Notes: generated by a model not told the origin, from the letters alone. A stretch of 64,000 bases of DNA from Mucilaginibacter sp. JRF (GCF_015223065.1 NZ_JADFBY010000008.1:140134-204133); one strand, 5' to 3'; counted from the first letter of the stretch, positions 52,887-62,463 are shown. Made by a program: numbers and translations.

Positions 52887-54839
52887 ATGAAAAACTTTAA
52901 ACTCTTATCCGCTTTGCTGCTCCCCCTTCTGGCGCAAAGCACCTTCGCACAAACGGCTGAACGATTGAAGCTTTCGGCTTCAAACCCGGCTGCAAATCAA
53001 AAAATTACGTTCACTTATGATACCACAGGCTCAAACCTTGGCGGCAAACCCGAGGCTACGGTACACTTTTTAGATAAAACCTACCCGGTGAGTGATGTTG
53101 AGCTAACCGAGGATGGCAAACTATTTAAAGGCGAGTTTACTATACCTGCAACGGCTACCTCGTTTTTTGTGCGTTTAGCCAACGGTAAAAACATTGACAA
53201 TAACGGTGGCAAAGGCTACCTGTACGAAGTTTACAAAGGCAAAAAGCCGGTTGAGGGCGCTTATGCTAATGAGGCTTACCTGGTACAATCGGGCATGGGT
53301 AATTACTTTGGGCAGATAGATGCCGATATAGCCCGCGCCGGTGAATTATATAAAAAAGAGTTTGCCATATACCCAAAAAGCGAAAAAGAGCATCAGCTTA
53401 ATTACCTGATGTATCTGTCGTCGGTAAAAGATCCGGCTAATAAAGCCGTTATTGACAGCAAGTTGGCCGCGCTCGGTAAAAGCAAGGACGAAAAAGACCT
53501 GATGACATTAAGCAACTGGTATGCGCGCCAGCGTAAAACCGCACAGGCCGATTCAGTGAATGCTATCATCAAGACAAAATTCACAAAGGGTGGATTTGCT
53601 AAAAATGAAGCAGGTATGGCATTCAACAAAGAAAAGGATGCTGCCAAAAAGGATTCACTGTTTAATGCTTATCTGGCAAAATATCCTGAAAATAAAGATA
53701 ACGCCAGTTTGATAGATAACTTTAGGGTACAGGTAGCATCAGCTTATTTACAGGCGGGTAATGATGAAGGTTATCAAAAATATTATGCGCAAATAAAGGA
53801 TAAAACCTACCTGGCAAATGCGCTGAACGGTGTAGCCTGGCCAATGGCCGAAAAAGGCGAGAACCTAGAGAAAGCGGCTAAATACTCTATGCAATCTTTA
53901 GAGATACTGGATGCCGCTTATGCTAACCCCAAACCAGGCATGTATCAATCACCTAAGCAAGCTCAAAAGAATAATCGTTCATCATACAATATGTTTGCCG
54001 ATACTTATGCCTTTATTAAATACAAACAAGGTGATTATCCGGAAGCATTGAAGTATCAGCAAAAGGTGTACGAGAGCACCCCGGTTGCGGATGCGGAAAT
54101 TACCGAGCATTATGCTTTGATACTATCGGCCGCAGGCCAGGCTGATAAGGCAAGGGGTATCATCGAAAAATCTTTACACGAAGGTAAAGGCTCAAGTGCC
54201 CTGCGCGATGAACTTAAAAAGATCTACGTAAAAGAAAAAGGCAGTGAAACCGGCTTTGACGCTTATGTTGGCGCGTTTGATAAAGCGGCCAAAGAAAAAG
54301 CCCGTGAAGAACTGGCCAAAAGCATGATCAACGAAACCGCCCCTGCTTTCGCGCTGAAGGATTTTGATGGCAAGGAAGTATCATTAGCCAGCCTGAAAGG
54401 CAAAGTGGTAGTGATTGATTTTTGGGCAACCTGGTGCGGACCCTGCAAGGCATCGTTCCCGGGTATGCAGCTGGCTGTAAATAAGTACAAGGACAACCCG
54501 AACGTAAAGTTCCTGTTTATTGATACCTGGGAAAGTGGTGATAACTTTGTAGCAGGCGTTAAAAAATTCATTGCCGATAACAAATACACCTTCCATGTAT
54601 TGATCGACGAGAAAGGCACAGATGGCCGCCAATCAAAAGTGGTATCTTCATTTAAAGTTGATGGTATACCAACCAAATTTATTATCGACCAAACCGGGAA
54701 CATCCGCTTTAAGCACGTAGGATTTTCGGGTACCGATGAGGGTGTGCTTAACGAGGTAAGCAACATGGTAGACATGCTGGCCACCCCGGCAGCCGCCAAA
54801 GCCGATATTAAAACAAAAGCGATATCAACCGGAAAATAA
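52887..54839 (+). CDS. TlpA-like thioredoxin-domain protein with TPR-like middle part
   Basis: From ATG 52887 a 650-residue exported protein. The signal peptide is followed by a beta-rich N-terminal domain (about 25-130), a helical repeat region with TPR-like character (about 140-460, e.g. YLQAGNDEGYQKYYAQIKD), and a C-terminal AhpC/TSA-TlpA thioredoxin domain with the redox motif WATWCGPCKASF near residue 517 and the cis-Pro block VDGIPTKFIID. It should act in the periplasm on disulfides. The combination is a common Bacteroidota architecture with no known partner. The further open frame to 52839 lacks a signal. Confidence 0.9.
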   Translation: MKNFKLLSALLLPLLAQSTFAQTAERLKLSASNPAANQKITFTYDTTGSNLGGKPEATVHFLDKTYPVSDVELTEDGKLFKGEFTIPATATSFFVRLANGKNIDNNGGKGYLYEVYKGKKPVEGAYANEAYLVQSGMGNYFGQIDADIARAGELYKKEFAIYPKSEKEHQLNYLMYLSSVKDPANKAVIDSKLAALGKSKDEKDLMTLSNWYARQRKTAQADSVNAIIKTKFTKGGFAKNEAGMAFNKEKDAAKKDSLFNAYLAKYPENKDNASLIDNFRVQVASAYLQAGNDEGYQKYYAQIKDKTYLANALNGVAWPMAEKGENLEKAAKYSMQSLEILDAAYANPKPGMYQSPKQAQKNNRSSYNMFADTYAFIKYKQGDYPEALKYQQKVYESTPVADAEITEHYALILSAAGQADKARGIIEKSLHEGKGSSALRDELKKIYVKEKGSETGFDAYVGAFDKAAKEKAREELAKSMINETAPAFALKDFDGKEVSLASLKGKVVVIDFWATWCGPCKASFPGMQLAVNKYKDNPNVKFLFIDTWESGDNFVAGVKKFIADNKYTFHVLIDEKGTDGRQSKVVSSFKVDGIPTKFIIDQTGNIRFKHVGFSGTDEGVLNEVSNMVDMLATPAAAKADIKTKAISTGK

Positions 54840-54858
54840 ACACCGGCCAACCCAAATA

Positions 54859-54890
54859 AAAAAAGCGATAGGCAACTATCGCTTTTTTTA
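54859..54890. terminator. Bidirectional terminator after the thioredoxin-domain gene
   Basis: AAAAGCGATA and TATCGCTTTT form a ten-base stem around GGCAAC (54861-54886), flanked by A and T runs, between convergent genes. Confidence 0.9.
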
Positions 54891-54894
54891 TTTT

Positions 54895-55602
54895 TTAGAA
54901 GTTTGGTTTCAGCATATACTTGTCATAGAACCTGAAGATGTGCTCGGTGGCTTCCTCAGCCGTATCAACCACACGGTACAGGTTCAAATCATCCGGACTG
55001 ATATTGTTCTCCTGGTTCAGCATCTTCTCCTCTACCCAGTCAAACAAACCTTTCCAGTAATCGCGCCCAACAAACACTATCGGGAAACGGGCTATTTTAC
55101 CGGTTTGTATCAGCGTGATAGCCTCGAATGATTCATCCATAGTACCGAAACCGCCGGGCAATATGATAAAGCCCTGCGAGTACTTCATGAACATTACCTT
55201 ACGCACAAAAAAGTAATCGAACTCCAGTAATTTATCCCTGTCGATGTATTTATTGTGGAATTGCTCAAACGGCAGCTCAATGTTCAAACCTACTGATTTA
55301 CCACCGGCCTCGTAAGCGCCTTTATTGCCAGCTTCCATAATACCGGGACCACCGCCGGTTATTACACCGTAGCCACGTTCGGTTAGCCGGGCGGCAATAT
55401 CTTCGGCAAGCTGATAATAATTATTTTCGTTTTTAGTACGTGCCGAACCGAATATGGAAACACATGGCCCTATACGGGCCAGTTTTTCAAAGCCATCAAC
55501 AAACTCGGCCATTATTTTAAATATCTGCCACGAGTCGGTTACCTTAACCTCGGGCCAGTTCTTGTTCTCGAAGGCGTTTCTTATTTTTTCATCACCAGTC
55601 AT
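54895..55602 (-). CDS. LOG family (TIGR00730) nucleotide hydrolase-like protein
   Basis: A 235-residue Rossmann-fold protein with the family motifs SIFGSARTKNENNYY, GYGVITGGGPGIMEAGNKGAYEAGGKSVGLNI and the PGGxGTxxE motif as ILPGGFGTMDESFE. Family members are phosphoribohydrolases for cytokinin-type nucleotides or pyrimidine/purine nucleotide 5'-nucleosidases. The start ATG 55602 is preferred over GTG 55608. It is co-directional with the sodium symporter gene located 29 bp upstream, which suggests one transcript. Confidence 0.93.
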   Translation of the reverse strand: MTGDEKIRNAFENKNWPEVKVTDSWQIFKIMAEFVDGFEKLARIGPCVSIFGSARTKNENNYYQLAEDIAARLTERGYGVITGGGPGIMEAGNKGAYEAGGKSVGLNIELPFEQFHNKYIDRDKLLEFDYFFVRKVMFMKYSQGFIILPGGFGTMDESFEAITLIQTGKIARFPIVFVGRDYWKGLFDWVEEKMLNQENNISPDDLNLYRVVDTAEEATEHIFRFYDKYMLKPNF

Positions 55603-55630
55603 AATCACATATATATTTAGGAAATTATAA

Positions 55631-57115
55631 TTACAAAGCGGGCACTTTTGTTTTAGCCTTTGAGGTTAGCAGCAATCCGGCAAAGGTGATCAGTCCGTTC
55701 ACAATGATCAGTTCGTTATCAAACACATAGCCATTGAAAAGCGAGGCCGAATTAGTGCTCAGGTAAAAACATATAGCCGGAGAAATAAGGCAGATGAACG
55801 GCACCAGCTTATCATTAACCTGCCTGCCACTCATAAACAAGCCAAATGAATACAGCCCCAGCAGTGGCCCATAGGTGTATGATGCCACCTTGAATATGGC
55901 ACTTACCACGGCATCATTATTTATAGCGTTGAATATGATGATGGTTAAAAACATCAACCCCGAAAAGCCGATGTGCACGTAATGCCTGATGGCCACATTT
56001 TTTTTGCTGTTAACATCGGCCTTTTTGTTAAAGTTCAGGAAATCGACACAAAACGAGGTGGTAAGCGCTGTTAGTGCCGAATCGGTAGTGGCAAAGGTTG
56101 CCGCGGTTAAGCCTAACATAAACACAATGGCCGGTGCCAAACCCAGATAATTAAGAGCGATGGTTGGGTATAGGTAATCTGTTTTTTCGACCGTTACACC
56201 ATATTTGGTAGCGTAGATATACAGCAACGCTCCAACACTTAAAAAGAAGATATTGATCACCACGAAAATGCTGGTGAAGCTGAACATATTTTTTTGTGCC
56301 TCATGAATGTTTTTCAGGCTGAGGTTCTTCTGCATCAGATCCTGATCCAGCCCCGTCATGGCTACGGTAATGAACAAACCACCCAAAAATTGCTTGCTGA
56401 AGTGGAAATGACTGGTCACGAAATCCTCAAAGAAAAATATTTTAGAATAGCTGCTCTTAGCTATTTCATCTGCCGCCTGAAAAATGGACATATCCAGGCT
56501 ATCGCATATAAAATAGATGGACAGGAATACCGACGATACCAGGAACAAGGTTTGCAAACTATCGGTTATAATAATAGTTTTAAGGCCGCCTTTAAAGGTG
56601 TATGACCATATCAGCAATAAACAGATCAACACCGTGGCCGCGAATGGCACATGGTAGGCATCAAATATAAAACGCTGCAACACAATAACCACCAGGTATA
56701 AACGAAATGCTGAACCTATGGTACGGCTGATCAAAAATATACCGGCAGCCGTTTTATAGCTCCAAGTACCTAAAGCGCTTTCAATATAACTGTATATGGA
56801 TGTTAACTTAAGCCTGTAATACAAAGGCAGCAGTACCGTAGCTATAATGATAAAGCCCACGGCATTACCCAGCACAAATTGAAAGTAAGCGAACTGATCG
56901 CCACTCGGGGCGCCTACCTTACCGGGTACGGATATGAATGTTACCCCGCTCAGTGCAGTACCTATCATACCGAAAGCCACCAGATACCATTTGGAGTTAC
57001 GGTTGGCCACAAAAAAGGTATCGTTATCGGCAGAGTTACGTGAGGTGAGCCACGATATAAGTATCAGTACTAAGAAGTACCCTATAATGAAAGAAAGTAA
57101 TATTCCCGGTTCCAT
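55631..57115 (-). CDS. Sodium:solute symporter (SSS family)
   Basis: A 494-residue membrane protein with about 13 hydrophobic helices. Family features are the N-terminal ISWLTSRNSADNDTFFVANRNSKWYLVAFGMIGTALSGVTFISVPG region and TAGIFLISRTIGSAFRLYLV, followed by the LeuT-fold helices. Substrate may be sugar, proline or another solute and cannot be told. It ends close to the LOG-family gene, and a DUF502 gene lies 80 bp upstream on the same strand. Confidence 0.9.
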   Translation of the reverse strand: MEPGILLSFIIGYFLVLILISWLTSRNSADNDTFFVANRNSKWYLVAFGMIGTALSGVTFISVPGKVGAPSGDQFAYFQFVLGNAVGFIIIATVLLPLYYRLKLTSIYSYIESALGTWSYKTAAGIFLISRTIGSAFRLYLVVIVLQRFIFDAYHVPFAATVLICLLLIWSYTFKGGLKTIIITDSLQTLFLVSSVFLSIYFICDSLDMSIFQAADEIAKSSYSKIFFFEDFVTSHFHFSKQFLGGLFITVAMTGLDQDLMQKNLSLKNIHEAQKNMFSFTSIFVVINIFFLSVGALLYIYATKYGVTVEKTDYLYPTIALNYLGLAPAIVFMLGLTAATFATTDSALTALTTSFCVDFLNFNKKADVNSKKNVAIRHYVHIGFSGLMFLTIIIFNAINNDAVVSAIFKVASYTYGPLLGLYSFGLFMSGRQVNDKLVPFICLISPAICFYLSTNSASLFNGYVFDNELIIVNGLITFAGLLLTSKAKTKVPAL

Positions 57116-57193
57116 GCAGATGCTGTTTTAGATGTGATCTGTTAACATCCGAATGTATAAAATTTTCGGTTAGTTTGGCAAGGATGCCCGGCT

Positions 57194-57805
57194 TTAATGA
57201 ATTTTATCGTGATCATCCAGTCCGCTCACACCGCCGGAAACCACAAACTTCATTACCTCGGCGGCGCTTTTATTGATAGGTTTTACCTTATCATTAGGGA
57301 TAATAACCACCTGACCGGCAAATGAATATGACAATGGGAAATAAACGGCTACCTCGCCCGGCAGATCAATAGCGCTCAGATCCTTTTTTACCAGGAAACC
57401 TATTTTTTTCAATCCGAACTCATTTACCTCAACCAATACAGGCTCGCTGAATTTTTTGTCTTCGCCAACAAAGGCCTCGGTTAAATCTTTAATAGATGAG
57501 TACAAAAACTTGAACAGCGGCAACCGGTTAAACCAGCGGCTCATCCAATTTTTTATAGGATCGGTAATTACATTGGTTACCAGTATACCGGCTATCAGTA
57601 TAATAACCAACACGTTCAAAATACCTAAACCGGGTATATAAATAGGTTTTCCGTGCGTATCGGTCCAAAATACATCGCTCAGGTTAAGCGCGTTATCAAT
57701 ACTTAATACCGCCCAAAATATCAAAAAGATAGCCGCACCCAAAGGCACCACCACAAGCAAGCCTTTGATAAAGTAATTTAATATGGCACCGGCTAATTTT
57801 TTCAT
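57194..57805 (-). CDS. DUF502 membrane protein
   Basis: A 203-residue protein with two transmembrane segments (about 11-32 and 56-77) and a soluble C-terminal part. The blocks GLLVVVPLGAAIFLIFWAVLSIDN, IPGLGILNVLVIILIAGILVTN, FKFLYSSIKDLTEAFVGEDKKFSEPVLVEVNEFGLKKIGFL and YSFAGQVVIIPNDKVKPINKSAAEVMKFVVSGGV are the DUF502 pattern. Its function is not known. It lies between murF-alr and the symporter in the same direction. Confidence 0.92.
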   Translation of the reverse strand: MKKLAGAILNYFIKGLLVVVPLGAAIFLIFWAVLSIDNALNLSDVFWTDTHGKPIYIPGLGILNVLVIILIAGILVTNVITDPIKNWMSRWFNRLPLFKFLYSSIKDLTEAFVGEDKKFSEPVLVEVNEFGLKKIGFLVKKDLSAIDLPGEVAVYFPLSYSFAGQVVIIPNDKVKPINKSAAEVMKFVVSGGVSGLDDHDKIH

Positions 57806-57826
57806 AACATTCGCAAAGTAACGTAA

Positions 57827-60289
57827 TTACTCATAAAAATACACCCTCTTTACCCGTTGCGATATATTGGTGAGTATTTCGTAAGGGATGGTGCCTATCT
57901 GTTTGGCCATTTCTTCGATGCGTAACTTATCATTAAAAACAATTACTTCATCGCCCTCTTTTACCTCTACCTGGCTTACATCTATCATACACATATCCAT
58001 AGTGATGTTGCCCACCGTTGGCGCCAATACACCATTTACCAGCATGCGCCCTACTCCGTTGCCAAAAGCCCGCAAGTAGCCATCGGCATAACCAATGCGT
58101 ACAGTGGCTATTTTGCCATCCTTAGCCAAACTGCCGTTGCGCATGTAGCTTATGGTTTCGCCCGCGCTGATCTTTTTTACCTGAGAGATACTTGTTTTTA
58201 GCGTGGCGATAGGTTGCAGCACACCCTCGTCGGGCGATATGGCACCGTCAACCCCGTAAAGACCGATACCCAGCCTCACCATATCGTACTGTGCCCGCGG
58301 GAAACGGGTTATGCCCGAGGTATTGCATATATGCTTGATCACCTCGTAACCCAAAGCATCCTCAATATCGGTATAAGCCTTTTCAAAGGAGCTGATCTGG
58401 CGTGAAGTAAACGCGTCGTGCTCGGCAGCATCACTGGCCACCAGGTGCGAGAATACCGATTGCACCCGTATGTAAGGGTTATCTTCCAGCATATCGCACA
58501 GGGTTTCAACCTCGTAATTTTCAAAGCCGAGGCGATGCATGCCAGTATCTATCTTAATATGTACAGGGTAATTGAATATGTTGCTATCCTGTACGTACTT
58601 TATAAATTCATCAAACAAACCAAAACTATAAATAACCGGGTCGAGCTTGAAGGATGTCAGTTTTTCAAAAGCGCCAACCTCGGTGTTCAACACCACAATG
58701 GGCAAACTAATGCCCGCCTGTCTTAACGCCACACCTTCATCGGCATAAGCAACCGCCAGGTAATCAACCTTATTATACTGCAACACGTTGGCCAGTTCAT
58801 AAGTACCGCTTCCGTACGAGAATGCCTTTACCATAGCCATAACCTTTACACCGGGGTTCAATTTTGAGCGGTAGTAGTTGAGGTTATTAAGCAACGCGTT
58901 CAGGTTGATCTCCATCACGGTTTCGTGCGCTTTTTGCACAAATACACGACTGATCCGCTCAAACTCGAAACTACGTGAGCCTTTTACCAATATGGTTTCG
59001 TTACGGTATTGCTGCGTTTGCAGCTGCGCCAAAAAGCCGGTAGTATCCGGGTAAAATTGTTTTTCGGCCACATCAAACTCATCGCGATAGCCGGATATGG
59101 CCGCGCCTATGCCTATAAATTTATCTACCTTACGGGCCTTTACCAACTCGGCAACCTGTTTATACAAAACATCCTGCTGCAAGCCCGACTGATAAATATC
59201 CGACAGGATCAGGGTCTTTTTTTGATGTTGATTTTGCTGGCTTAAAAAGTTAAGGGCTATCTCTAACGATTGTATGTCGGAGTTATAAGTATCGTCAATA
59301 ATCGAACAATCGTTTATGCCATTCTTAAGTTCGAGGCGCATGCTTACCGGGGCCAGGCGCTCCAGGCGATCATCGGCCACAACTGGGTCATAGCCCATGG
59401 CCAGCATGGTAGCCCAGCAAATAATAGCGTTCTCTATTGATGCCTCATCACGAAAGGGAATAATACACTCTATCTCCTGCCCCTTGTAACGCCCGCGCAT
59501 GTAATAGTTTTTGGCGATGACCGCCTCGCTGAAAACATACAGATCGGCCTGATTGAACTTGCGGCTCCAAACAAAGGTTTCGGGCGTGGTGATCAGCTTT
59601 TTATAATCGAGCATTTGCTCATAATTGTAAACCAGCATGCGGCTATGCTTAAACAACTTCAGCTTTTCGGCCACCTTTTCATCACGACTGTTAAAACCTT
59701 CATCGTGTGCGGAGCCTATATGTGTTAATACCCCTATTTCGGGGTGAATAATGGCTTCCAGCTTATCCATTTCGCCGGTGGTTGATACGCCAGCCTCAAA
59801 TATACCGAGGTCATTCTTCTCATTGATTTGCCATACCGATAGCGGTACACCTATCTGCGAGTTATAGCTTTTGGGGTTACGTACAATATTTCTGTCGGGC
59901 GATATAAGTTGGTACAACCACTCCTTTACAATAGTTTTGCCATTGCTGCCCGTTACGCCTACTACCTGCAAGCTAAACGCCGCACGGTGATGCGCTGCCA
60001 ACTGCTGTAAGGCGGCCAGCACATCGGGCACAATAAGCAGGTTGGCTTCGGGGAAATACCCTTGCGGTTTGGCACTCAACACAAAATCGCGCACACCGGC
60101 ATTATATGCTTCGGATACAAATTCGTGGCCGTTGCGCCTGCCGCTCAGGGCAAAGAATAAGCCGCCTGATGGGTTGCTTATCCTACGGCTATCGGTTATT
60201 AACAAACTGATGCTGTTATCGTTAACCACATCGCCGGTGGCATTCAATATTTGTTTTACCTGAGTAGTTGTATACCTGCTTTTGTACAT
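57827..60289 (-). CDS. MurF-alanine racemase fusion
   Basis: An 820-residue bifunctional cell-wall enzyme. The N-terminal part (1-440) is a Mur ligase (UDP-MurNAc-tripeptide D-Ala-D-Ala ligase) with ITDSRRI, the P-loop GVTGSNGKT (111-119), and NDCSIIDDTYNSDIQSLEIAL. The C-terminal part (about 450-820) is a PLP-dependent alanine racemase with the lysine in VMAMVKAFSYGSGTYEL, the IDTGMHRLGF block and the catalytic Tyr region in SYMRNGSLAKDGKIATVRIGYADGY. The fusion is usual in Bacteroidota and couples D-Ala supply to its use. The start ATG 60289 avoids 41 unrelated residues up to 60412. Divergent from recX. Confidence 0.93.
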   Translation of the reverse strand: MYKSRYTTTQVKQILNATGDVVNDNSISLLITDSRRISNPSGGLFFALSGRRNGHEFVSEAYNAGVRDFVLSAKPQGYFPEANLLIVPDVLAALQQLAAHHRAAFSLQVVGVTGSNGKTIVKEWLYQLISPDRNIVRNPKSYNSQIGVPLSVWQINEKNDLGIFEAGVSTTGEMDKLEAIIHPEIGVLTHIGSAHDEGFNSRDEKVAEKLKLFKHSRMLVYNYEQMLDYKKLITTPETFVWSRKFNQADLYVFSEAVIAKNYYMRGRYKGQEIECIIPFRDEASIENAIICWATMLAMGYDPVVADDRLERLAPVSMRLELKNGINDCSIIDDTYNSDIQSLEIALNFLSQQNQHQKKTLILSDIYQSGLQQDVLYKQVAELVKARKVDKFIGIGAAISGYRDEFDVAEKQFYPDTTGFLAQLQTQQYRNETILVKGSRSFEFERISRVFVQKAHETVMEINLNALLNNLNYYRSKLNPGVKVMAMVKAFSYGSGTYELANVLQYNKVDYLAVAYADEGVALRQAGISLPIVVLNTEVGAFEKLTSFKLDPVIYSFGLFDEFIKYVQDSNIFNYPVHIKIDTGMHRLGFENYEVETLCDMLEDNPYIRVQSVFSHLVASDAAEHDAFTSRQISSFEKAYTDIEDALGYEVIKHICNTSGITRFPRAQYDMVRLGIGLYGVDGAISPDEGVLQPIATLKTSISQVKKISAGETISYMRNGSLAKDGKIATVRIGYADGYLRAFGNGVGRMLVNGVLAPTVGNITMDMCMIDVSQVEVKEGDEVIVFNDKLRIEEMAKQIGTIPYEILTNISQRVKRVYFYE

Positions 60290-60353
60290 CACAATGCTAA
60301 GTTGCTTATATTTCCGGTTATTAGAACAAATTTTAGCGATTTTTGATCTTGAA

Positions 60354-60836
60354 ATGGAACGCAACAACCCGATAAAAATTACCGACGAGAACACCGCCCT
60401 CACCAAAGCCATGCGTTACTGCGCCTACCAGGAACGTTCGCAGCAGGAAGCGCGCGACAAAATGTACGAATGGGGCGTTGCCGGTCGTATAATCGAGATA
60501 GTGATCAGCAGACTAATTACCGAGAATTTTTTAAATGAAGAACGCTTTGCCCGCGTTTACGCCCGAAGCAAATTCAACCAAAAACATTGGGGTAAAATAA
60601 AAATAAAACAAAGCCTGAAATTGAAACGCGTGCCCGATGTACTCATAAAAAAAGCGCTGGCAGGCATTGATCTGGATGATTACATGGCCGCGTTACAGCA
60701 TTTATTAGAGAAAAAAGCTGCATTGATTAAAGAGAAGCATCCGCTAAAACGCCATTATAAGCTGCAACAATACGCCATGAGCCGGGGTTTTGAGAGCGAT
60801 GCGATTTTAGAAGTTTTGAAAAACAAGGAGTTATAA
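60354..60836 (+). CDS. recX: RecX family regulator of RecA
   Basis: A 160-residue protein (ATG 60354) made of three-helix repeats. The first repeat MRYCAYQERSQQEARDKMYEWGV and the middle ISRLITENFLNEERFARVYARSKFNQKHWGKIKIKQSLKLKRV are the family pattern; the last region YAMSRGFESDAILEVLK is the third repeat. RecX binds RecA filaments and restrains them. The length is normal. The further open frame to 60282 overlaps the start of murF-alr on the other strand. The stop is followed by the tRNA-Gly promoter. Confidence 0.9.
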   Translation: MERNNPIKITDENTALTKAMRYCAYQERSQQEARDKMYEWGVAGRIIEIVISRLITENFLNEERFARVYARSKFNQKHWGKIKIKQSLKLKRVPDVLIKKALAGIDLDDYMAALQHLLEKKAALIKEKHPLKRHYKLQQYAMSRGFESDAILEVLKNKEL

Positions 60837-60864
60837 AAAACTTTAAAATATTTGCATTTTTTAC

Positions 60865-60894
60865 TTGCAGAAAATGGTTTTCTCTCTATCTTTG
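60865..60894 (+). promoter_or_regulatory. Promoter of tRNA-Gly
   Basis: TTG (60865-60867), a 19-bp spacer and TATCTTTG (60887-60894) are a full match to the Bacteroidota promoter pattern, 52 bases before the mature tRNA. Confidence 0.75.
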
Positions 60895-60946
60895 CAACCA
60901 CAATCAGCAAACGGAATACGGCAGCAGATTGTAAGCAAAACAAATT

Positions 60947-61021
<75 letters not shown>

Positions 61022-61022
<1 letters not shown>

Positions 61023-61058
61023 ATCCCTTCTTTCAAACAGAAGGGATTTATTTTTAAA
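61022..61058 (+). terminator. Hairpin after tRNA-Gly
   Basis: AATCCCTTCT (61022-61031) pairs with AGAAGGGATT (61039-61048), followed by T-rich DNA; it may end the tRNA-Gly transcript or be a processing signal before tRNA-Leu. Confidence 0.7.
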
Positions 61059-61071
61059 AGGTTAATCACCT

Positions 61072-61157
61072 GCCTGGGTGGTGGAACTGGTAGACACGCA
61101 GGACTTAAAATCCTGTTCGCCTTAAAGCGAGTGCGGGTTCGATTCCCGCCCCAGGTA
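61072..61157 (+). tRNA. tRNA-Leu (TAA)
   Basis: The acceptor GCCTGGG pairs with CCCAGGT, the anticodon stem CAGGA/TCCTG holds loop CTTAAAA with anticodon TAA, a long variable arm (TTCGCCTTAAAGCGAG) marks a class II tRNA, and the T loop is TTCGATTC. CCA is not encoded. It is the last housekeeping gene before the integrase region. Confidence 0.96.
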
Positions 61158-61158
61158 C

Positions 61159-61197
61159 AAAAGGAAACAACACAAGGTCGTTGTTTCCTTTTTTTAT
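61159..61197 (+). terminator. Terminator after tRNA-Leu
   Basis: AAAGGAAACAAC (61160-61171) pairs with GTTGTTTCCTTT (61180-61191), followed by T. Confidence 0.88.
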
Positions 61198-61483
61198 GCC
61201 CCTATATTTTTATTAATCAAACGGTTAGACCACTCCCATTAACGGTTCGATTTTTCCTAAATTATTTCTTATACCATTTTGAGGTTTAGTCTGAAAAAAA
61301 GTTCTATGATATCGCGTTGGCGGTTTTCTGCCGGTTCGATATCCACTTAGGGATATCGTTACTTTTTACATTGCTGAAATTATATGTTTTTGCCATATGA
61401 TACAGAAAATCTAAGATCACTCCTGCTTCGCTTTCTTTTGAATTAAAAATTTACAATTTTGTATCTTGTATGAAAAAACAGCC

Positions 61484-61927
61484 ATGAAAACAAAAGAAGG
61501 ATTTGTGCCGTGTATAATTAAAGATGTGGCTGAGGAGTTTTGTTGCCACAGGGATTGTATCTTCTTACACAAGAATCCAGTTTGTTATTTTGAAAGACGA
61601 AGTGAAAAGATTCGGCGGAGGCGCGACTTTACTTACATAGAACGGTTCAAAGGGCCTTCCGGAAATTACTGGATGATGCCGGTCAATCCATATAAAGAGT
61701 CGACACCAGAATGTAACGCCTTTGAATTGTTCCGGCAAAGTCATGGCGAGGTTAGACTAGTGGGCCAGTTTCCCGAAGACAGGACAAAATTTCACCGAAA
61801 TGAACTGTCTTATAAATATATTGCGGTGATTAGAGACCGCTGGGCCATCTCCATATATGCTTCAACTATTGAGCTAATGGAGTATGAAGAGATCGAAGAG
61901 GTCGGTTATTTTAATGGACCGGTATAA
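61484..61927 (+). CDS. Hypothetical protein in the integrase region
   Basis: From ATG 61484 a 147-residue protein with several Cys near the N-terminus (VPCIIKDVAEEFCCHRDCIFLHKNPVCYF) and no membrane segment. The spacing of the Cys pairs could hold a metal, but I know no family of this form. It is located between tRNA-Leu and the integrase, inside the probable element. A TTG start at 61466 is also possible. Its codon use is more AT-rich than the core genes, in keeping with transfer. Confidence 0.6.
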   Translation: MKTKEGFVPCIIKDVAEEFCCHRDCIFLHKNPVCYFERRSEKIRRRRDFTYIERFKGPSGNYWMMPVNPYKESTPECNAFELFRQSHGEVRLVGQFPEDRTKFHRNELSYKYIAVIRDRWAISIYASTIELMEYEEIEEVGYFNGPV

Positions 61928-62100
61928 TAGCAGCAAATTCGACTTTGGATTCAACATTAAAACGATTCGATAAACTTCCCGTCGTCTTATTGAGAATCTG
62001 CGTTTTAAGCAATCAAACCCACTAAAATTTCAATGTCTTCTAAAAAATGTTCCGAAATCTGTATCTCAGACAGTACTTGGGAATAAATCCCAAATCAGAT

Positions 62101-62133
62101 AGGGTTCTTCGAAATCGAAGAACCCTTTTTTTA
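62101..62133 (+). terminator. Intrinsic terminator
   Basis: AGGGTTCTTCGA (62101-62112) pairs with TCGAAGAACCCT (62115-62126), with seven further T. Confidence 0.88.
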
Positions 62134-62271
62134 TTGGCTTTGAATCGGGTCCAACAACAATCGGCACAAAAAATGTGTTCTAAATACCTCATTAAATTTC
62201 TTAGAAACATTCAGGCCATGGCATAGAAACCGGGCTTTCTGCTCCCACCAAGTGGAAGACCAGAAACCACC

Positions 62272-62310
62272 AAAACCCTGTAAATCAATTGATTTACAGG
62301 GTTTTTTATT
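62272..62310 (+). terminator. Perfect 34-bp palindrome with T tail
   Basis: Two 17-base arms (62272-62288 and 62289-62305, beginning AAAACCCTGTAAATCAA) are exact inverted copies with no loop, followed by T-rich DNA. It can act as a terminator; a perfect palindrome is also a possible protein-binding site. Confidence 0.75.
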
Positions 62311-62352
62311 TTAATCCATATCAATTCAAACTAATGTTTTTCAATGTTTATG

Positions 62353-62407
62353 GTACCAAAGTGAGTACCAAATAAGTTTACTACATTTGTGGTACTCACT
62401 TTGGTAC
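62353..62407. repeat. 18-bp perfect inverted repeat upstream of the integrase
   Basis: GTACCAAAGTGAGTACCA (62353-62370) and its exact complement (62390-62407) are separated by 19 bases. Two of its arms also share GGTAC. The size and place suit binding by the integrase or a regulator of it, or a recombination site. Confidence 0.7.
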
Positions 62408-62463
62408 ATAATTAATTGATAGACAAATACTTGCATCAATTAATTTGACGCTTTTTGAGCCTG

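Noticed and set aside
54263..54850. 195-codon frame opposite the thioredoxin domain
   Set aside because: The plus strand carries the CGPC motif and cis-Pro block; the other frame is a shadow.
62200..62260. GCTCCCACCA as a possible 3' end of a tRNA or tmRNA fragment
   Set aside because: No T arm with TTCRA and no matching acceptor arm is nearby, so the resemblance is chance.
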